Assembly: GCF_020536995.1 (NCBI RefSeq)
Contig: NC_068359.1
Span: 122,387,661-122,451,660 of the forward strand
Source: Dreissena polymorpha
Lineage: Eukaryota; Mollusca; Bivalvia; Myida; Dreissenidae
Direction of reading: 5' to 3'
Length of the DNA stretch: 64,000 nt
Every line of letters begins with the position of its first letter. The first letter of the stretch is position 1. Both the position numbers and the translations under genes were made by a program. Shown piece after piece: positions 1 to 12,489 of this stretch. Under the pieces are notes generated by a model. The model was given only the letters and a program-made list of their open reading frames with translations, had not been told where the DNA came from and ran no database searches.

Positions 1-3000
1 GCTTTTACAGTAAACTGGGTCATTGATTTCGAATTTAATATCTTTTGTAATTTTATACGCATAGTCAGCTTGTTTACGTTTAGATTTTTCAATTTGGACA
101 CATACCTTTTTAAATGATTCGTGTTGTTCTTCTAATATTATCTTATGGTAATCTTCACCGTGGTATTTACGTCTAGGTTTTAATTAGTTGTCTAATTGAA
201 TAATAGGATCTCTATTAAAAACAAAGAAGGACGGTGTATGTTTCGAAGTCTCGGACGTACTAAATCTCATTGCCGCTAAAGACATGTTTAAATGTAAGTC
301 ACATTGTTGGACATTTTCTTGAACTCTTTTAGACAAAATATTGTTCATGGTTGAGTGAGAGCTATCGTTCATGCCGTTGACAGCGGGGTGATATAGTGTT
401 TTCTTTACGCGGTCAATGTGCATTGATTGTAATGTTTCAGTGAATGCCGTACTAGTGAATTCTTTTCCGTTATCAGTAATTACTCTTATAGGACACGAAT
501 GACGACAGTAAATCTCGTCAATTAACAGGTGTATTACGCTATCAAAAGATTTATCTGTTGATGGGATTACCTCTACGTATCCATAGTATTGATCTACGAA
601 ACATATTATATATCTATTTCCGGAAAGCGTTTTGGGGTATGGCCCGAATATATATCTATGGAGACAACTGAGAAAGGGAATGGCGGTATTGATGTATCTG
701 ACGATATGAGAGCTTTAATTACTTTTAAGTTTCTACGTTGACAGACAATGCACTTCGACACATAATCATAGAATTCTTTGAACATTTAGGCCAATAAAAT
801 TTCTCTTTTATGGTATGGAAATGTCTTTGAGAACCACAATGACCGTTTTCATCATGATATTGCTTGATAACTGAACCCGTCAGGTGTTTAGGTACAAAAA
901 GCCTAAAGGTAGGTTCTTCATCTACGTTTGATATGTAGTACAGTATCTTATCAACCATAAGATATCTATCCTCTTCATTTTGGTTTTGTTTCGCTAATCT
1001 TAATCTTGTTTTAATCGCGGATATATAAGGGTCTTTTTCTTGCTCTATTTCCATGTTCAGCCCTGAAATACTATCGTTTATCATTGCATCATCATTTGGG
1101 AGTGTTTGTGGTGTAGTATTATTATCAAGTATTTGTTTGTGAATAATATGCGTAGAGTCAATAACATTTATTTTAGTGCGTGTTTTCTTGCTGACTGATC
1201 TTAGAATTGATCGTATAATGTTTATCGTTTATATCTAATTCTAATTCATTCTGATCATCTTTGGTATTTGTGACTTTGGTGTTAGGTGACCTACTGAGAA
1301 AATCAACAATAGTATTCTTTTTTCCTGAAATATATTCAATTTTGCAATTGTATCTTGTGATACTGAGCGCCCAAAGTTGTACTTTCTTGTTTTGCATTGG
1401 GGATTCGATAAGGTATTTTAGTGGTTTATGGTCTGTTCTGATAACAAATTCAGCATTGTGTAAATAGTGGTGTAATTACCTTACACTGTAAAATATGCTG
1501 TAACATTCTTTTTCAATTGTACTATATTTACATTGTGTTGGGCTTAAACTGTGCGATATGAAGAATATTGGTTTTTCACCTACCCAGTACCTCCCCAGTT
1601 TCATTATCTGTCGCATTTTTGAGTAAGACAAGCACCTATACATTTTTCAGAGGCATCAGTATACAGTATATAACCTTTTTTGGACCGGGATATGAAAGAT
1701 TAAGGATTTGCGTAAATGAGTCTTTTAATTGTATGAAACTATCTTCACATTGTTTTGACCAGACAAATGGGACATTCATTCTTGTGAGATTAATAAGAGG
1801 TTAAACCATTTCCGAGTATGAGGGGCAAAACCTCCTATAAAATCCCGCTGCACCTAAAACAGATCGGACATCACGTACGCATTTCGGTCTAAAGAATTGT
1901 CTAATAGATTCAACTTTTAATGGGTCTGGCCTTATACCGTTTTCATCAATGATAAAAAATAGATACCTGGTCTCTCTTTGTAAAACTTGACATTTTGACA
2001 GCTTAAGCTTCAGGTTATGTTTACTGAGATCTGTAGTACTGTATTTACTTGCGATAAGTGAGATTGTAAGTCAGGTGAAAAAGAAATGAGAATATGATCC
2101 TGATATGCTATCGCCTTTTCCTCACACCCCTTGAGTATTTTATTAGCTAATTCTTGGAAAATCCCACATCCATTTCAAACCCCAAAGGGTAAGACGTTTA
2201 ACTGAAAAAGACCTCTAAATCCTGAAGTAAATGCTGTTTTTTTCTTTATCTTCTTCCTTTATGGGAATTTACAATCTCCTGATATTAGATCCAAAGTAGT
2301 GAAATATTTACTTTTACCTAATAAAACCAAAATATCATCAATTAATGGTAACGGGTAGGCTACTGCTTTTGTAATTTTGATAAGTTGTCTGAAATCAACG
2401 CAAAATCTTTTCTCGTCTTTATTATCGCTGTTTGATTCTGTGTATTTTTCTTTTTGTCGACTAACACGTTAGGAAAGCTCCATGGACTCCTTGATGGTGT
2501 AATTATGTTTGCGTCTAACATCTCGTCAATTGCTTTATCTATGAATATCTTATTGTTTATTGATGTTCGATGTGGCTTCAGTTTAATAGGCGGATGATCT
2601 CCTGTGGGTATGGTAAATTATATTGATGAAGTTTGAGTTAATTCTAAATTACTTCTTGCAAAGAGAGTTCTGTGTTTTAAAAGTATCGGGAGAATATTTT
2701 CTTTTTGATCTTCAGCTACATGTAAATATGATAAGATTTCATATTTAGATAGGCCTGATTTCGGCTGATTATTTTTGACAACTTCCTGTACGGAGCATAT
2801 TTCATTATCATTTATCGATTGTATTCGCCCTATGGCATAGTGACGTCTAAGCCTTATTGTTTTGTGCGTATTATTTATAATTAAAATGGGGAATTTTCGA
2901 TCTCGCGTTGTTTTGACGACTTAATTAACAATTGATAAACCAGGTTCATTATCAAAAAAATAATTGCTTATTCCAGTGAAATCATAATTTTGATTTGAGC

Positions 3001-3566
3001 GTATACAGTTTCTTTTAGCTTGAGCAAATAGTAGATAGGCAGTTTGCGGTTTAAAAAAAGTATGTCTAGTTAAGCTTGCTATCGTTGAAAGGTGCACATC
3101 TTCTTCTAGAGGTACATAACAGTTATCAATTCTTAAACATCCTAAATCAAAGTACAACCGGACACCATTATCTTGTAAAAAGTTAATGTTACTTACCACA
3201 AAAAACGTGTGCTCTTTATATATGATCCCTATTTTGAATCACATTTATACACTACCATAAACATGTAATGAGTTTCTATTGACTGATTTTAGATTTACTA
3301 TTTTAATTACCAGTGCCGGTTTTTGTTTTAACATATCATAAGTACGTTTGTTAATGATGCTGCACTCGGCTCCAGTATCAATGAGGCTCCTAAATTGAAA
3401 ACCACCTGTTGAAATAACACAAGAATTCGGACTACCACACAAAGCAATATTATATGTCTCGACTCTCTCATTCTTGCCATAGACCCATTTTTGGTAAGAA
3501 TGTCCTAGTTTTTTTTTTCTATTAATGTATGGTTTTCTTTGAGTACATTCCCTTCTCATGTGTCCC

Positions 3567-3601
<35 letters not shown>

Positions 3602-4620
3602 CATAATTCCAACAATCAATTTTATCTCGCGTTGCCTACGGCGACAGTTTTCAATAGAGTGACCGGGTTTCTTACAATATGTGCAAACAAAAGATGACCT
3701 AATATGATAAATATCTGTCTGAATATTTCCGGTCGGAATGTTATCAAGTTCATTTATGTGCGATCGCAACTCAAATCTAGCCCTGACACTTTGTTCCTGA
3801 ATTGCGCTTTTAACAGCACTTGATATGGCTACATGATTTTTTACGCATTAATTTAAGTTTCAGATAGTCGTGCAATAATCTGTTTATACTTATTGTTTTT
3901 CAATAATGTCTAAATTTCCTTCAATATTTTCGTATGCATCCGTCGCAAGAGATAAAACTCGCTCAGCGTATATTTGAACATTTATATCCGTCTTTTGTTT
4001 AATAGTCTTTAATAATGAGAAAGCATATTGTGGGTCTTGAATTTCCGCAAATTTTAATTTAAGCTGTTCTTTTAAATCTGTCCATGTCCCTGTCGGATTA
4101 TCAGTCAAAAGGCAATGTATGTAGTCACTAACAATCCCTTTACTTGATTGGTATGCAACGAATTTTAATTTATTCTCATCTAAATTGGTAAGCGTTCCAT
4201 ATTTTTCTACATTTTTAATCCAATTTTTGAATTCTTTTGAATTTCCATCAAATGATTGTACAACCTGTGAAAAAGTCTGAGTGCTTATGGTCGTTTTAAC
4301 ATCTTTAATTCGTTCATTTAAATTTTGAAAAAATTGAGTGATTATTTGATCTTCCATTTTGATACAAGCGTTAGGAAATGAAACAGTCACTCACGAGAAG
4401 TTGCAGAATATGTACGGTCTGATGTCGTTGTTCCCGGCTCTCGGTCGTTGTTACTGGTTACAGAAGTTGCAGAAACGGAGGTCATTCGCGTTGTGGTTCA
4501 TGGCTTCGCAATCGTTAGTGGAAGTAATTCTTCGTTCAAAAATCACTGGTACACGGTCACCATTTAATAGTGTGTCACGTAATCGCTTATTGTTCGTGGC
4601 GAACACACAGTAACAAACAA
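1..4620 (-). mobile_element. Ty3/gypsy LTR retrotransposon fossil, cut by the left window edge
   Basis: A minus-strand retroelement with parts in Ty3/gypsy order. A gag-like region lies at about 3890-4357. A CCHC zinc knuckle (CTYCKKPGHSIENC) and an aspartic protease (SLIDTGAECSIIN) lie in 3245-3769. Reverse transcriptase-like sequence lies at about 1800-2900, RNase H-like at about 1173-1800, and integrase-like sequence with an HHCC-type zinc region at about 1-1084. RNase H before integrase is what separates Ty3 from Ty1/copia. An AAT microsatellite sits at about 3565-3600. The element is broken, with several breaks, and looks old. Its far LTR lies outside the window. The near LTR should lie right of about 4400, but its limits cannot be fixed from one copy. 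Confidence 0.9.
3565..3600. repeat. AAT trinucleotide microsatellite
   Basis: About eleven uninterrupted AAT/ATA triplets inside the Ty3/gypsy fossil, between the protease and zinc-knuckle regions. Confidence 0.95.
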
Positions 4621-6585
4621 AGTTCATTTCTCTTTATTTAATAGTGTGTAACCTATCGTTCGATTTCACGTCATGCGCGTTTTGCCATAATGACGTGACT
4701 CGCATTAACTACATTTTGCTACATGCGAATAGGGCAGGTCCGTCCCTTTCTATTAATGTAAATTCATCAATATAACAACGTGTAATGAAATACTCAACAA
4801 CAACGCCATATGTGAATTCCAGTCCAATTTTTATATCTAATATAATTCATATTCTCAAATATACAAGTACAGTCTGACAACTACATGATTGGATCTATCT
4901 CGATCCGTTCACCTCAAAATCTAAGCGCAGAGTGTTTAATTCTGACCAAATATCTACATTTTGTCTACACGTTAATTTGCATAAAACTCCCTTATAACTT
5001 TGATTGGTCATTAGTGCCCGTTTCTTCACGTGCTTATTGTTGATTGGTTGAATTGCTAAATGTACTGAATCAATGACACCCTTGGGACGGAGAAACCTAA
5101 CTATTCAAGTATTTACACACTTATCGAATAATCCCTCTAGACATATAATTTGATTATTTTGGTGATATAAAGTTTTAATGTACCCTTATAGTTGAATACG
5201 ATTACGTTTCCCCGTGCAATACTTTGTATGACTGATGCAACTTTGTATGAATGATGCAAACAAGGTATTACTGTCAGGCGCCTATAATTATATATCTTTA
5301 ATATTTACATATATCTTGAGGAACCAATAAGCATACAAAAATAAAATACAACTGCCGTCGTGAAGCACGTGCTGAATTTCATGAAAATCATTAATTAACG
5401 GACTGAATTGTATAATGCCATCCTATTACTTCCCTATGATGGAGACTATATGAGGAAACAGTCATTGTATATGAGGAAACAGTCATTCCATAATTCGTAG
5501 TATCGCGTTTATGTGTAAAATGTCAAATTTATGCAGATGAATTGCGGATGCCGAACATTCCCTGGTGGCCAATTTTAACTGTCTCAGTACATAACGTAAA
5601 ATGCATCAAAACTCTTGAAGCATCTAAAAATAGTGTCTCATTTCTTTTGTATCGATATGGTATGAACCATTTTTAGACAATTGTTATCGAAGCATTTTGA
5701 AATTGTCTATGATTAAATTAGAATTTTCTACCCAAGTGATATATGTTGAATTAGAGTATTAATATTTGGAAGAAACTTTAAAAATACACAATAACTGTTT
5801 CGTTATAAACAAATCTTGCATAAGACCTAAACTAAATTTTTCGTTTAAATGAAAATATACATGCTCTAAGACTTAACTCTGCATTAGCTGATAATTATTT
5901 GTAATATATGTTTCACTGACAATTCTAAGAATTGCATATAACCTAGTGATGCTTACGGAGTATTGCACTCTTGATCAGCGACGATTTATTCCATATTCCA
6001 ATCTTACGGAGGAATCCGAGATAGCCGATGTATCACGATTGGGAGTATTGATCAGGGTGCAGCATAAAGTAACTTTGTGAGCGTTCCACCTTTTAACCTT
6101 GATAGATCTAACTCGACGGTTAGTGTTGCTTTATTTCAAATAAATTGTTTAAACAATTTTTCTTAAGAATTTCGTAATGCATAAAAAAAAAATTTTTATG
6201 CTGCTTATTTCGATGTGAAATACATCAGAATTACATTGTTTAATAAGCCTGTGTTCTTGTTCAAAATTCGATTTGTACTACACGGTTATGTTTCACGGAA
6301 CGTGAAAATTTGTCAACAATTTTATGAGTTTTCCATTCTCCTAGCAGAGTTGTCGTTTGTAACGAACTGCAGTGTAAGAGAGTGGAAGTTTCAATAATTA
6401 TTCTTATACCTTACGACAGCGGCTAACACTGCAAGAAAAACTGTCTTTTATGTGCTAAAGAATTTTGAAAATTTATTTAAACAACTTGAGATATTTGCAA
6501 AAATAAAGTGCTTAACGTTGTGATTACATTCTGTCTAGCCCGTGTGTAAACCCCTGAAAACACCGTTGATTCTGCTCCCTGTTGA
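4621..6585. other. AT-rich stretch without a recognised gene; holds a small duplicated segment
   Basis: No coding region is recognised. Part of the right end of the Ty3 fossil, including its LTR, may extend into the first few hundred bases. The segment 5385-5560 resembles 18295-18480 (shared ATGAGGAAACAGTC and TTTATGCAGATG at similar spacing), so it looks like an outlying piece of the block duplicated around the GPCR. ATGAGGAAACAGTCATT also occurs twice in close tandem at about 5451-5487. Confidence 0.6.
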
Positions 6586-6780
6586 TAATATTAGGGTGAA
6601 TATTTGATTACGTTCCATTCTAATGAAAAAAATAATCAAAAACAAAATTAGTAAAGTAGTGTCGACAGACCTTTTATCAGTTACGTACATGTCAGACGGA
6701 CGTCAACCTAAGCTGGGCACGACCTAATGTGACCCAGATCGCAATTATGAAGGCTTTTTTAACGCACGTCAAAAGCTGTG

Positions 6781-7542
6781 AAGATAACACCGTTACGGAC
6801 AAAAGCACTTGTTTGATAAAGTTTTTTATTTAAACTTGATTTATATGATATTTTTTTGCGTTGTTTTATTGTCTTAAGTGATTATGAGTGGCTATTACAT
6901 AAATTCCAAATCGTAAGTGTCTTTATCAGAACATTTAGTGCGTAACGGTGTAAATATACATTTTAATTATGTTTTACAACTTTTATAATTTCTATAAAAT
7001 GTTAGGGTACATGTTTATATACTAGTTTTTTCTTTCATTTGAAACTTTTATCAGGACTTTATGATGTTATAACACGTTTGCAGTTTTTGTTTAATCTAAA
7101 TGTATATAAAAGTGTATTTTTTGCGGAGTAACGGTGTTGTCACAATTGTAACGGTGTGGAAAGATATAACACCGTTACGGACATAAATTCTTGTTTGATA
7201 ATGTTTTTATTTAAACTTGATTTATTTGATATTTTTTGCGTTATTTCATTGTATAAAGTGATTGTGAGTGGCTTTTACAGAAATTCCAAATCGTTTGTGT
7301 CTTTATAAAAACATTTAGTGCGTAACGGTGCAAATATACATTTTAATTATGTTTTACAACTTTTAAAAATTCTATAAAATGTTTGAGTACATGTTTTATA
7401 CTAAATTATTCTTTCATTTGACACCTTTTTGAGAACTTTATAATGTTTAAACACGTTTGCAGTTTTTGTTGAATCTTTATATATATTAAAGTATTTTTTG
7501 CGGCGTAACGGTGTTGTCACAATTGATACGGTGTGGAAAGAT
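6781..7542. repeat. Tandem duplication (period about 382 bp) of the left subterminal region
   Basis: Two diverged copies, about 6781-7162 and 7163-7542. The ACACCGTTACG box at 6787 recurs at 7169, and shared landmarks follow in the same order (CTTGTTTGATAA, ATTCCAAATCGT, CATTTAGTGCGTAACGGTG, TTTTAATTATGTTTTACAAC). The duplication raises the number of candidate transposase-binding boxes on this side. Confidence 0.85.
6787..7534. promoter_or_regulatory. Left cluster of CGTAACGGTGT subterminal boxes
   Basis: Copies, some with one change, lie at about 6787-6797 (reverse), 6941-6951, 7128-7137, 7148-7157, 7169-7179 (reverse), 7321-7331, 7504-7514 and 7525-7534. Repeated short boxes inside the TIRs are known transposase-binding sites in other DNA transposons such as Ac/Ds and CACTA elements. 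That role here is inferred. Confidence 0.7.
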
Positions 7543-8023
7543 TATCTTATACTTTCACATTCTTGTTAATTCGCATCGTGTTTGTTACAAGACATGTCTT
7601 ACAAGGATGTTTTTAGAATGGTATTTAAATAACAGAAAAATCTTAAAATAAGCTCACTTGCATTAAATAAAAGATGTGTTATAGAAAGTATAATGGATAG
7701 TTTTATATGTCTGACAGAGTAACTGGCCATCTTGCCGGAGGCTTTGTCTGACAGAACTGTTCAATGTGCATGCATTCTTTATTTTTGTCTGATACGTTGC
7801 ATGTTAAATAGCGATTTGTATGAACGAAAATCGGCGAAATGAATACAAAATTTATTCAACACCAGAAACATAACATACAACTAGTGAAAATAACCTTTTT
7901 AACCAGATTAACACTAACTTGTATTAGTTCAAAAACGAAGTGTTCCCAACAAATGTACAGCTATCGGTAATAACACTCAAACCGATAATAATCAAGCACT
8001 GATGATTACATGTCAAAATGTTG

Positions 8024-10539
8024 TCAAACACACTGCCAAGTATGAAGTGGCATTTGCATGTGACGACTAGTAACACTTTCCATGCCTGCAAACTGCAAGA
8101 CAACCTCGTCGTAGCAATAACCAAAAACATCTTCTCTGGCTGGCCAAAAATAACGATTTTTGCCGATGCAATGCATGACTTTCACAGAAACTTGATCATG
8201 GCTTATGTCTTGTACAATGCCTGGATATGGTTTTTCGTCATAATTTACAACCACCCAGCAGCCAAATAGATCTGACGAAAAGTCAATTTCATGAAGTGTG
8301 TTGCTAGGCACCGATGCCAATGATGGCACAGGAATAGACACACCGACGTCATGTTCATCATTTGTCGTCGTGGGCGTAGGTGTGTTTTTACAAACGTTTA
8401 CCACTCTAGTAGCAAAGCAATCACACCTGATCGTCGACTGGCAGAAACAAGATAAATCCCTTACAATTATTTCGTTTTGATGTTCAAGACAGATTACCTG
8501 ATGCAAAGACATGGTGCCTTTAACAGGTAACGTAATGACCTTTTGTCGTATGGCGTCATTCTTCGTGATTTCAGATTCCTCAATGTGGTAGAGTTTTACG
8601 TCAAGGTCTGCCTGTTTCAAATTTGTAAACATATCATGAGCATTTGTAATATCGTTTCCATACGAAACCTGTTTATCAGCCGTTCTTTTTATAAGGCCAC
8701 CGACCCCATCCGGTGCTCCTTTCCCATGTCCAGACTCTGAAAAATTCCAAGTAACTGTTTTAAATCCAAACTATTCAACACATTTATGTTTTATTAAATA
8801 AAAATTTGTTTTTGAACGGTATTGTGTAGTTGGGCCATCTGATATAAAATGGAGCATATTAACCAGTGGGAATTTGGTTTTGATTTCATCAATTACAGGT
8901 TGAAGATGAGCCCAAATACTCGGCGGATCGTGACGGGTGCTCTCAGAAATACTGCAGAACGAAGATGGTTTCAAATCTTTGATGTACATAACTCCTGTGT
9001 GGAGAGAGACTTGATTGCGTGAGGCACCAAAGTGCATACCCTGTACTTCTGTTTCAATTTTACAGGCGTAGTTCTCGCTAAAGTCTATGTGAAGGATACA
9101 TTCGTTTTCTGAGATATTTTCCTTCAGTTTTGATAATTCTCTGTATTGGTGGGTTATATTAAACACATGTCGGCAATATTTTTTTTTTAACAAAATGTTC
9201 ATGTCTTCAACCAATGTTGACAATGTGCAGTGGACTTTTTCTTTTGATGTTATTTGTACAGTTTGTGTTTTACCTTTGAATGTTCTCTGTTCCTGTCTAT
9301 TCTGCCATTCAAACACAAATATTTGTTTACCTTCTTCAAATTCATTAGTTTCAAGCTTGCGCTCTTTGCATTGTAGACACTCTCTGTACATACATACTTT
9401 TTCTAATTCATTGCAGCACAAACTTGCACAAGCTTCTCTTAATGTTGTACACTTAAGCGCCCCATGTTGTTTCTAACGTTCAAATTTAAAATCAGCATTG
9501 GCGTGGAGTTTACATGTACATGTTTCTCTGTCTCCACACTTCGGGTCGACTATCCAAAATGGCCTCAATTTACAAAACATGGTGTATGACACCTTCATAT
9601 CTTTATTTGCCTGTAAAAACTTCTTGTGTAAAGATTTCAGGCTGTCGGAGAGAAGTCGTTTTTGTTTCTGTATCTTATTCCGAGTGATTGTATCACGCTT
9701 ACCTGGCATCATCCGAGAGTTAATGTCTTCCTCTAAGAAATCTCTTACTTTCTGCTTTACTCTCTCGCTGATTGAGTTCTTGTACTTGCGTCTACGGAAC
9801 CTGTCACCTTTGCCCCTCAAAGAGTTAAACTTTAGCCTTTTTCTTGTTATTCCCAACATCTCGTTTGCGACCTTCATACGGTCGTATTTCTTCAGGATCT
9901 TTCTGCTACACTTGACAGTATTCGTTTCTCTTCTTGATTCATTAGCTTTTTGCTTTTCATTTTTCGTTTAATTTGGTCCGCAACGACGCAGTGTAATAAT
10001 AATGCTTGTTTTAACTTTGATCTCATTGCGCTTTCTTTCAGCATAAGCCGTACCTTGAACTTCGCCCTTTTCTCTGGTTTTTCAGTCTTTTTTTTCAACC
10101 TATGATAACGTTTTCGAAATTTTTCTGCCTCCCTTGACTTTTGTAGTAATTCTTGTTCTAACTGCTTAATTCGCCTATAACTTTTCGCACGTTCCTTCTT
10201 TACATTTTTTCTTCCTCGCTTTGCCTCTGGGGTTATGTTCTCGTCATTCGATGAATGTCTAGGGCTGTGTGGAGGTGATATCATCACAGATGCATTCTTA
10301 ATCATGTCATCCCTTTCTCGCTGTTTACGTCTTCTTTCTTTCATTTCCTTCCTCCAAAATCTTCTTTTTGCACGTACATGCTTTTGTGTCATGTCTTCTA
10401 CCAAAGGTGGTAGTTTATTCTCCTCTCTTCGCCTTTTCCATCGTTTTCTTTCATTTTTTAGATATTCAGCATGACGACTTTGATCAGTTTTGATTCTCTC
10501 CCTGTAACGTTTCATCCGCTCTGCTGCTGAAAGCGGCAT
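8024..10539 (-). pseudogene. Decayed DDE-like transposase of the TIR element
   Basis: Reading on the minus strand from ATG at 10539, about 840 codons. The N-terminus is MPLSAAERMKRYRERI followed by a very basic coiled-coil region. Next come a Cys-rich patch (CGDRETCTCKLH, then YRECLQCKERK) and a core with LHIDFSENYACKIE, FISDGPTTQYRSK and SESGHGKGAPDGVGG. I read the D of DFSENY, the D of SDGPTTQY and the E of SESGHGKG as a probable DDE triad. The C-terminal part has a CFC/CDC Cys patch and a small barrel-like stretch (LFGCWVVVNY...YPGIVQD). The frame is interrupted by one frameshift near 9905-9920 and two in-frame stops (9473-9475 and 8771-8773), so this copy is dead. Similar GHGKGAPDG-bearing proteins are, from memory, common and unnamed in bivalves and cnidarians. 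A multi-exon host gene is less likely, because the frame continues across the stops and the TIRs fit. Confidence 0.75.
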
Positions 10540-10886
10540 TATTCAGCCTTTTATATGTACCTGGAATGTAAATCAATTAAGAATTGAGTATCATGTTCTG
10601 CTTTTCACCGGTGTATGAACTGTCGGTAAATTTACGCCTAATTTGAATAAACGCCGACGTCATTCAGGCAACTTGTTTACAACCAGAAAGTAGCGCAATT
10701 GATATTCATTTTTATTTTTGCATACGAAGTGGGTTCATCGGAAAATGAAATCAGGTCACGTGAATAAATTATCCAATCAGAATTCAGCATTCATATGAAA
10801 GTGACAGAAGTTGTAATTATATCAAAGTGTTGTGCAATTTTGAACCATTCTACATTTTAAGCGATAGTGTGTGTATACATTTGTCC

Positions 10887-11334
10887 ACACCGTTACGATG
10901 TTGTCGACATCGTTTCTTATTCAGCGTAACGGTGTGGAACGTAACGGTGTTGACATTTAGGCATTTGATCATCCACAAACAGAATGCTACTTGTCTCGAT
11001 GATTTTGGTATTTTTCGCGCTGCGTTCTTGGAGTATAATGACGTCAAAGGTTGAAAGAATGTTTACTGTTCGGAAAACATTGTATCACCGTATCATTCCC
11101 GTGCGGTAGATGGAATTTTCTTCGTAACGGTGTCGACTTGCAAAATTAGGGACAGAGCCATAACTGACCGTTAAAAATTATTCTGCATATATAGCTACTT
11201 AATATAACTGTTATTAAGTTAAGTTTAAATATATTTAGCTCCGTGTGGTTGCTTAATTTTATTTCCGTTTGACATTTGTTTATAAAACAATCAAGAAAAT
11301 TACCTATAAAGAATTGGGACAACACACCGTTACC
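10887..11334. promoter_or_regulatory. Right cluster of CGTAACGGTGT subterminal boxes
   Basis: Copies lie at about 10887-10897 (reverse), 10925-10935, 10940-10950, 11123-11133 and 11324-11334 (reverse, last base changed). They match the left cluster. They also lie upstream of the transposase start at 10539, so they could double as promoter elements. Confidence 0.7.
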
Positions 11335-11539
11335 AAAATACGTGGGGGGTAGTTACTTCAACAAAGCAAAAAACGGCTTTAAGCGTGTGATCTGCTTAGA
11401 ATTCTTATCTAATAGTTCTCACATATAATTTGACATTGTAATTATGAAAATATTTACCGTTAATTTCTACCATTTAGATTATTGTTGAATATGGACAGTA
11501 AATGGCACCTAATCAAATATTCACCCAATAACATACAAT

Positions 11540-12425
11540 GATTAAAGTGAATGTTCAGAAATTTGTGAATTAATTTGTGTAAGTTTTTATCCAAGATAGT
11601 CAAATTGATTATAATTTTTCTTATAAAATTCTGAAATTTGCTGAAAAGCTTTAAAAATTAAAAGACACATATACAGTTATTCATATTTTTTTCAACTCTA
11701 TTTAATGATACAACGAGGAACACTAAACACATCTTAAATTTATAGAAAATGGTGCAATACGCATAGGAAAATTATCAATTTTTCGTGGTATTATTTTTTT
11801 TACCGATTTGTACAAATACCGTTATAAGATAAAGTGAATATTCATACTTATGCGAACATGCAAGTTATAAAAAAAGTTCTAAGCGAACAGTGAAGTCACC
11901 AATTCCAATCATAATCACTTTCTTATTAAACTTATTTCGGTAACATACAATACACGTACCTTTATCAGAATTACACAAATAAGACCAGATTATCGTGTAT
12001 AAAGAAAAGTGTCTTTTATATCCGCTATAAAAAAAACAATAACAGTGATTAAGCGCTTTATTTCCCTATCTACGGCATGAAAACAGAAAATGGTAATCAA
12101 AACTTGTTCAAAGCTTAAATCATGCCCATGTCTCAGCTCCTGACAAATTAAATCCCGAAGACTGTCAATGACACCACCCTTCGACAATTCAATTTCCAGC
12201 CGACTATTGCTTACATGCCAGTCGAAGTCGTTTTTGTTCGCCGGCGAATGCAATTAGCCATTCCCTTCTGTGACGCAAAATGCAAACCGATTTAGAAGAA
12301 AGTATACTATTAAAATACCGTCTCTCTTTGTTAAAGACGCGTACATGTTAAATAGGCTTACTTGTTATGCAAGAATACATAAAGACTTTTTATTGTTAGC
12401 TGTATGCGTTTAATCTTAAAAATAA
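11540..12425. repeat. Diverged copy of the GPCR-flanking block, without the receptor
   Basis: This stretch aligns by eye, in order, with 18490-18840 and then with 20438-20935. Shared landmarks are AAATGGT(G/A)CA(A/G)TACGCA, TCACCAATTCCAA, CAGCCGACTATTGCTTACA, AGACTGTCAATGA, GACGCAAAATG and CTCTTTGTTAAAGACGCGTAC. The point matching the receptor gene is a direct join near 11886-11895, so about 1.6 kb including the whole GPCR coding region is absent here. No gene is seen in this copy. Confidence 0.75.
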
Positions 12426-12489
12426 CTCGTGTGCGAAACGAAACTGTATTTCAGATACATTTCTATAACAATATTTCGCATAGTCAGTG

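Larger units (their letters stand above)
6594..11526 (-). mobile_element. DNA transposon of about 4.9 kb with TIRs, subterminal boxes and decayed DDE-like transposase
   Basis: The ends carry inverted copies of GGGTGAATATTTGATTA (about 6594-6610 and 11510-11526), extended outward and inward with few mismatches to roughly 25 bp. Between them lies one decayed minus-strand coding region (10539 to 8024). Both subterminal zones are studded with an 11-bp box, CGTAACGGTGT, in both orientations. TIRs, internal transposase and clustered subterminal boxes together are the architecture of a class II element. I could not settle a target-site duplication. The superfamily is not assigned. Confidence 0.8.

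Noticed and set aside
4400-4800. Near LTR of the Ty3 fossil
   Set aside because: An AATAAA-like signal on the minus strand is suggestive, but without the second LTR its limits would be a guess.
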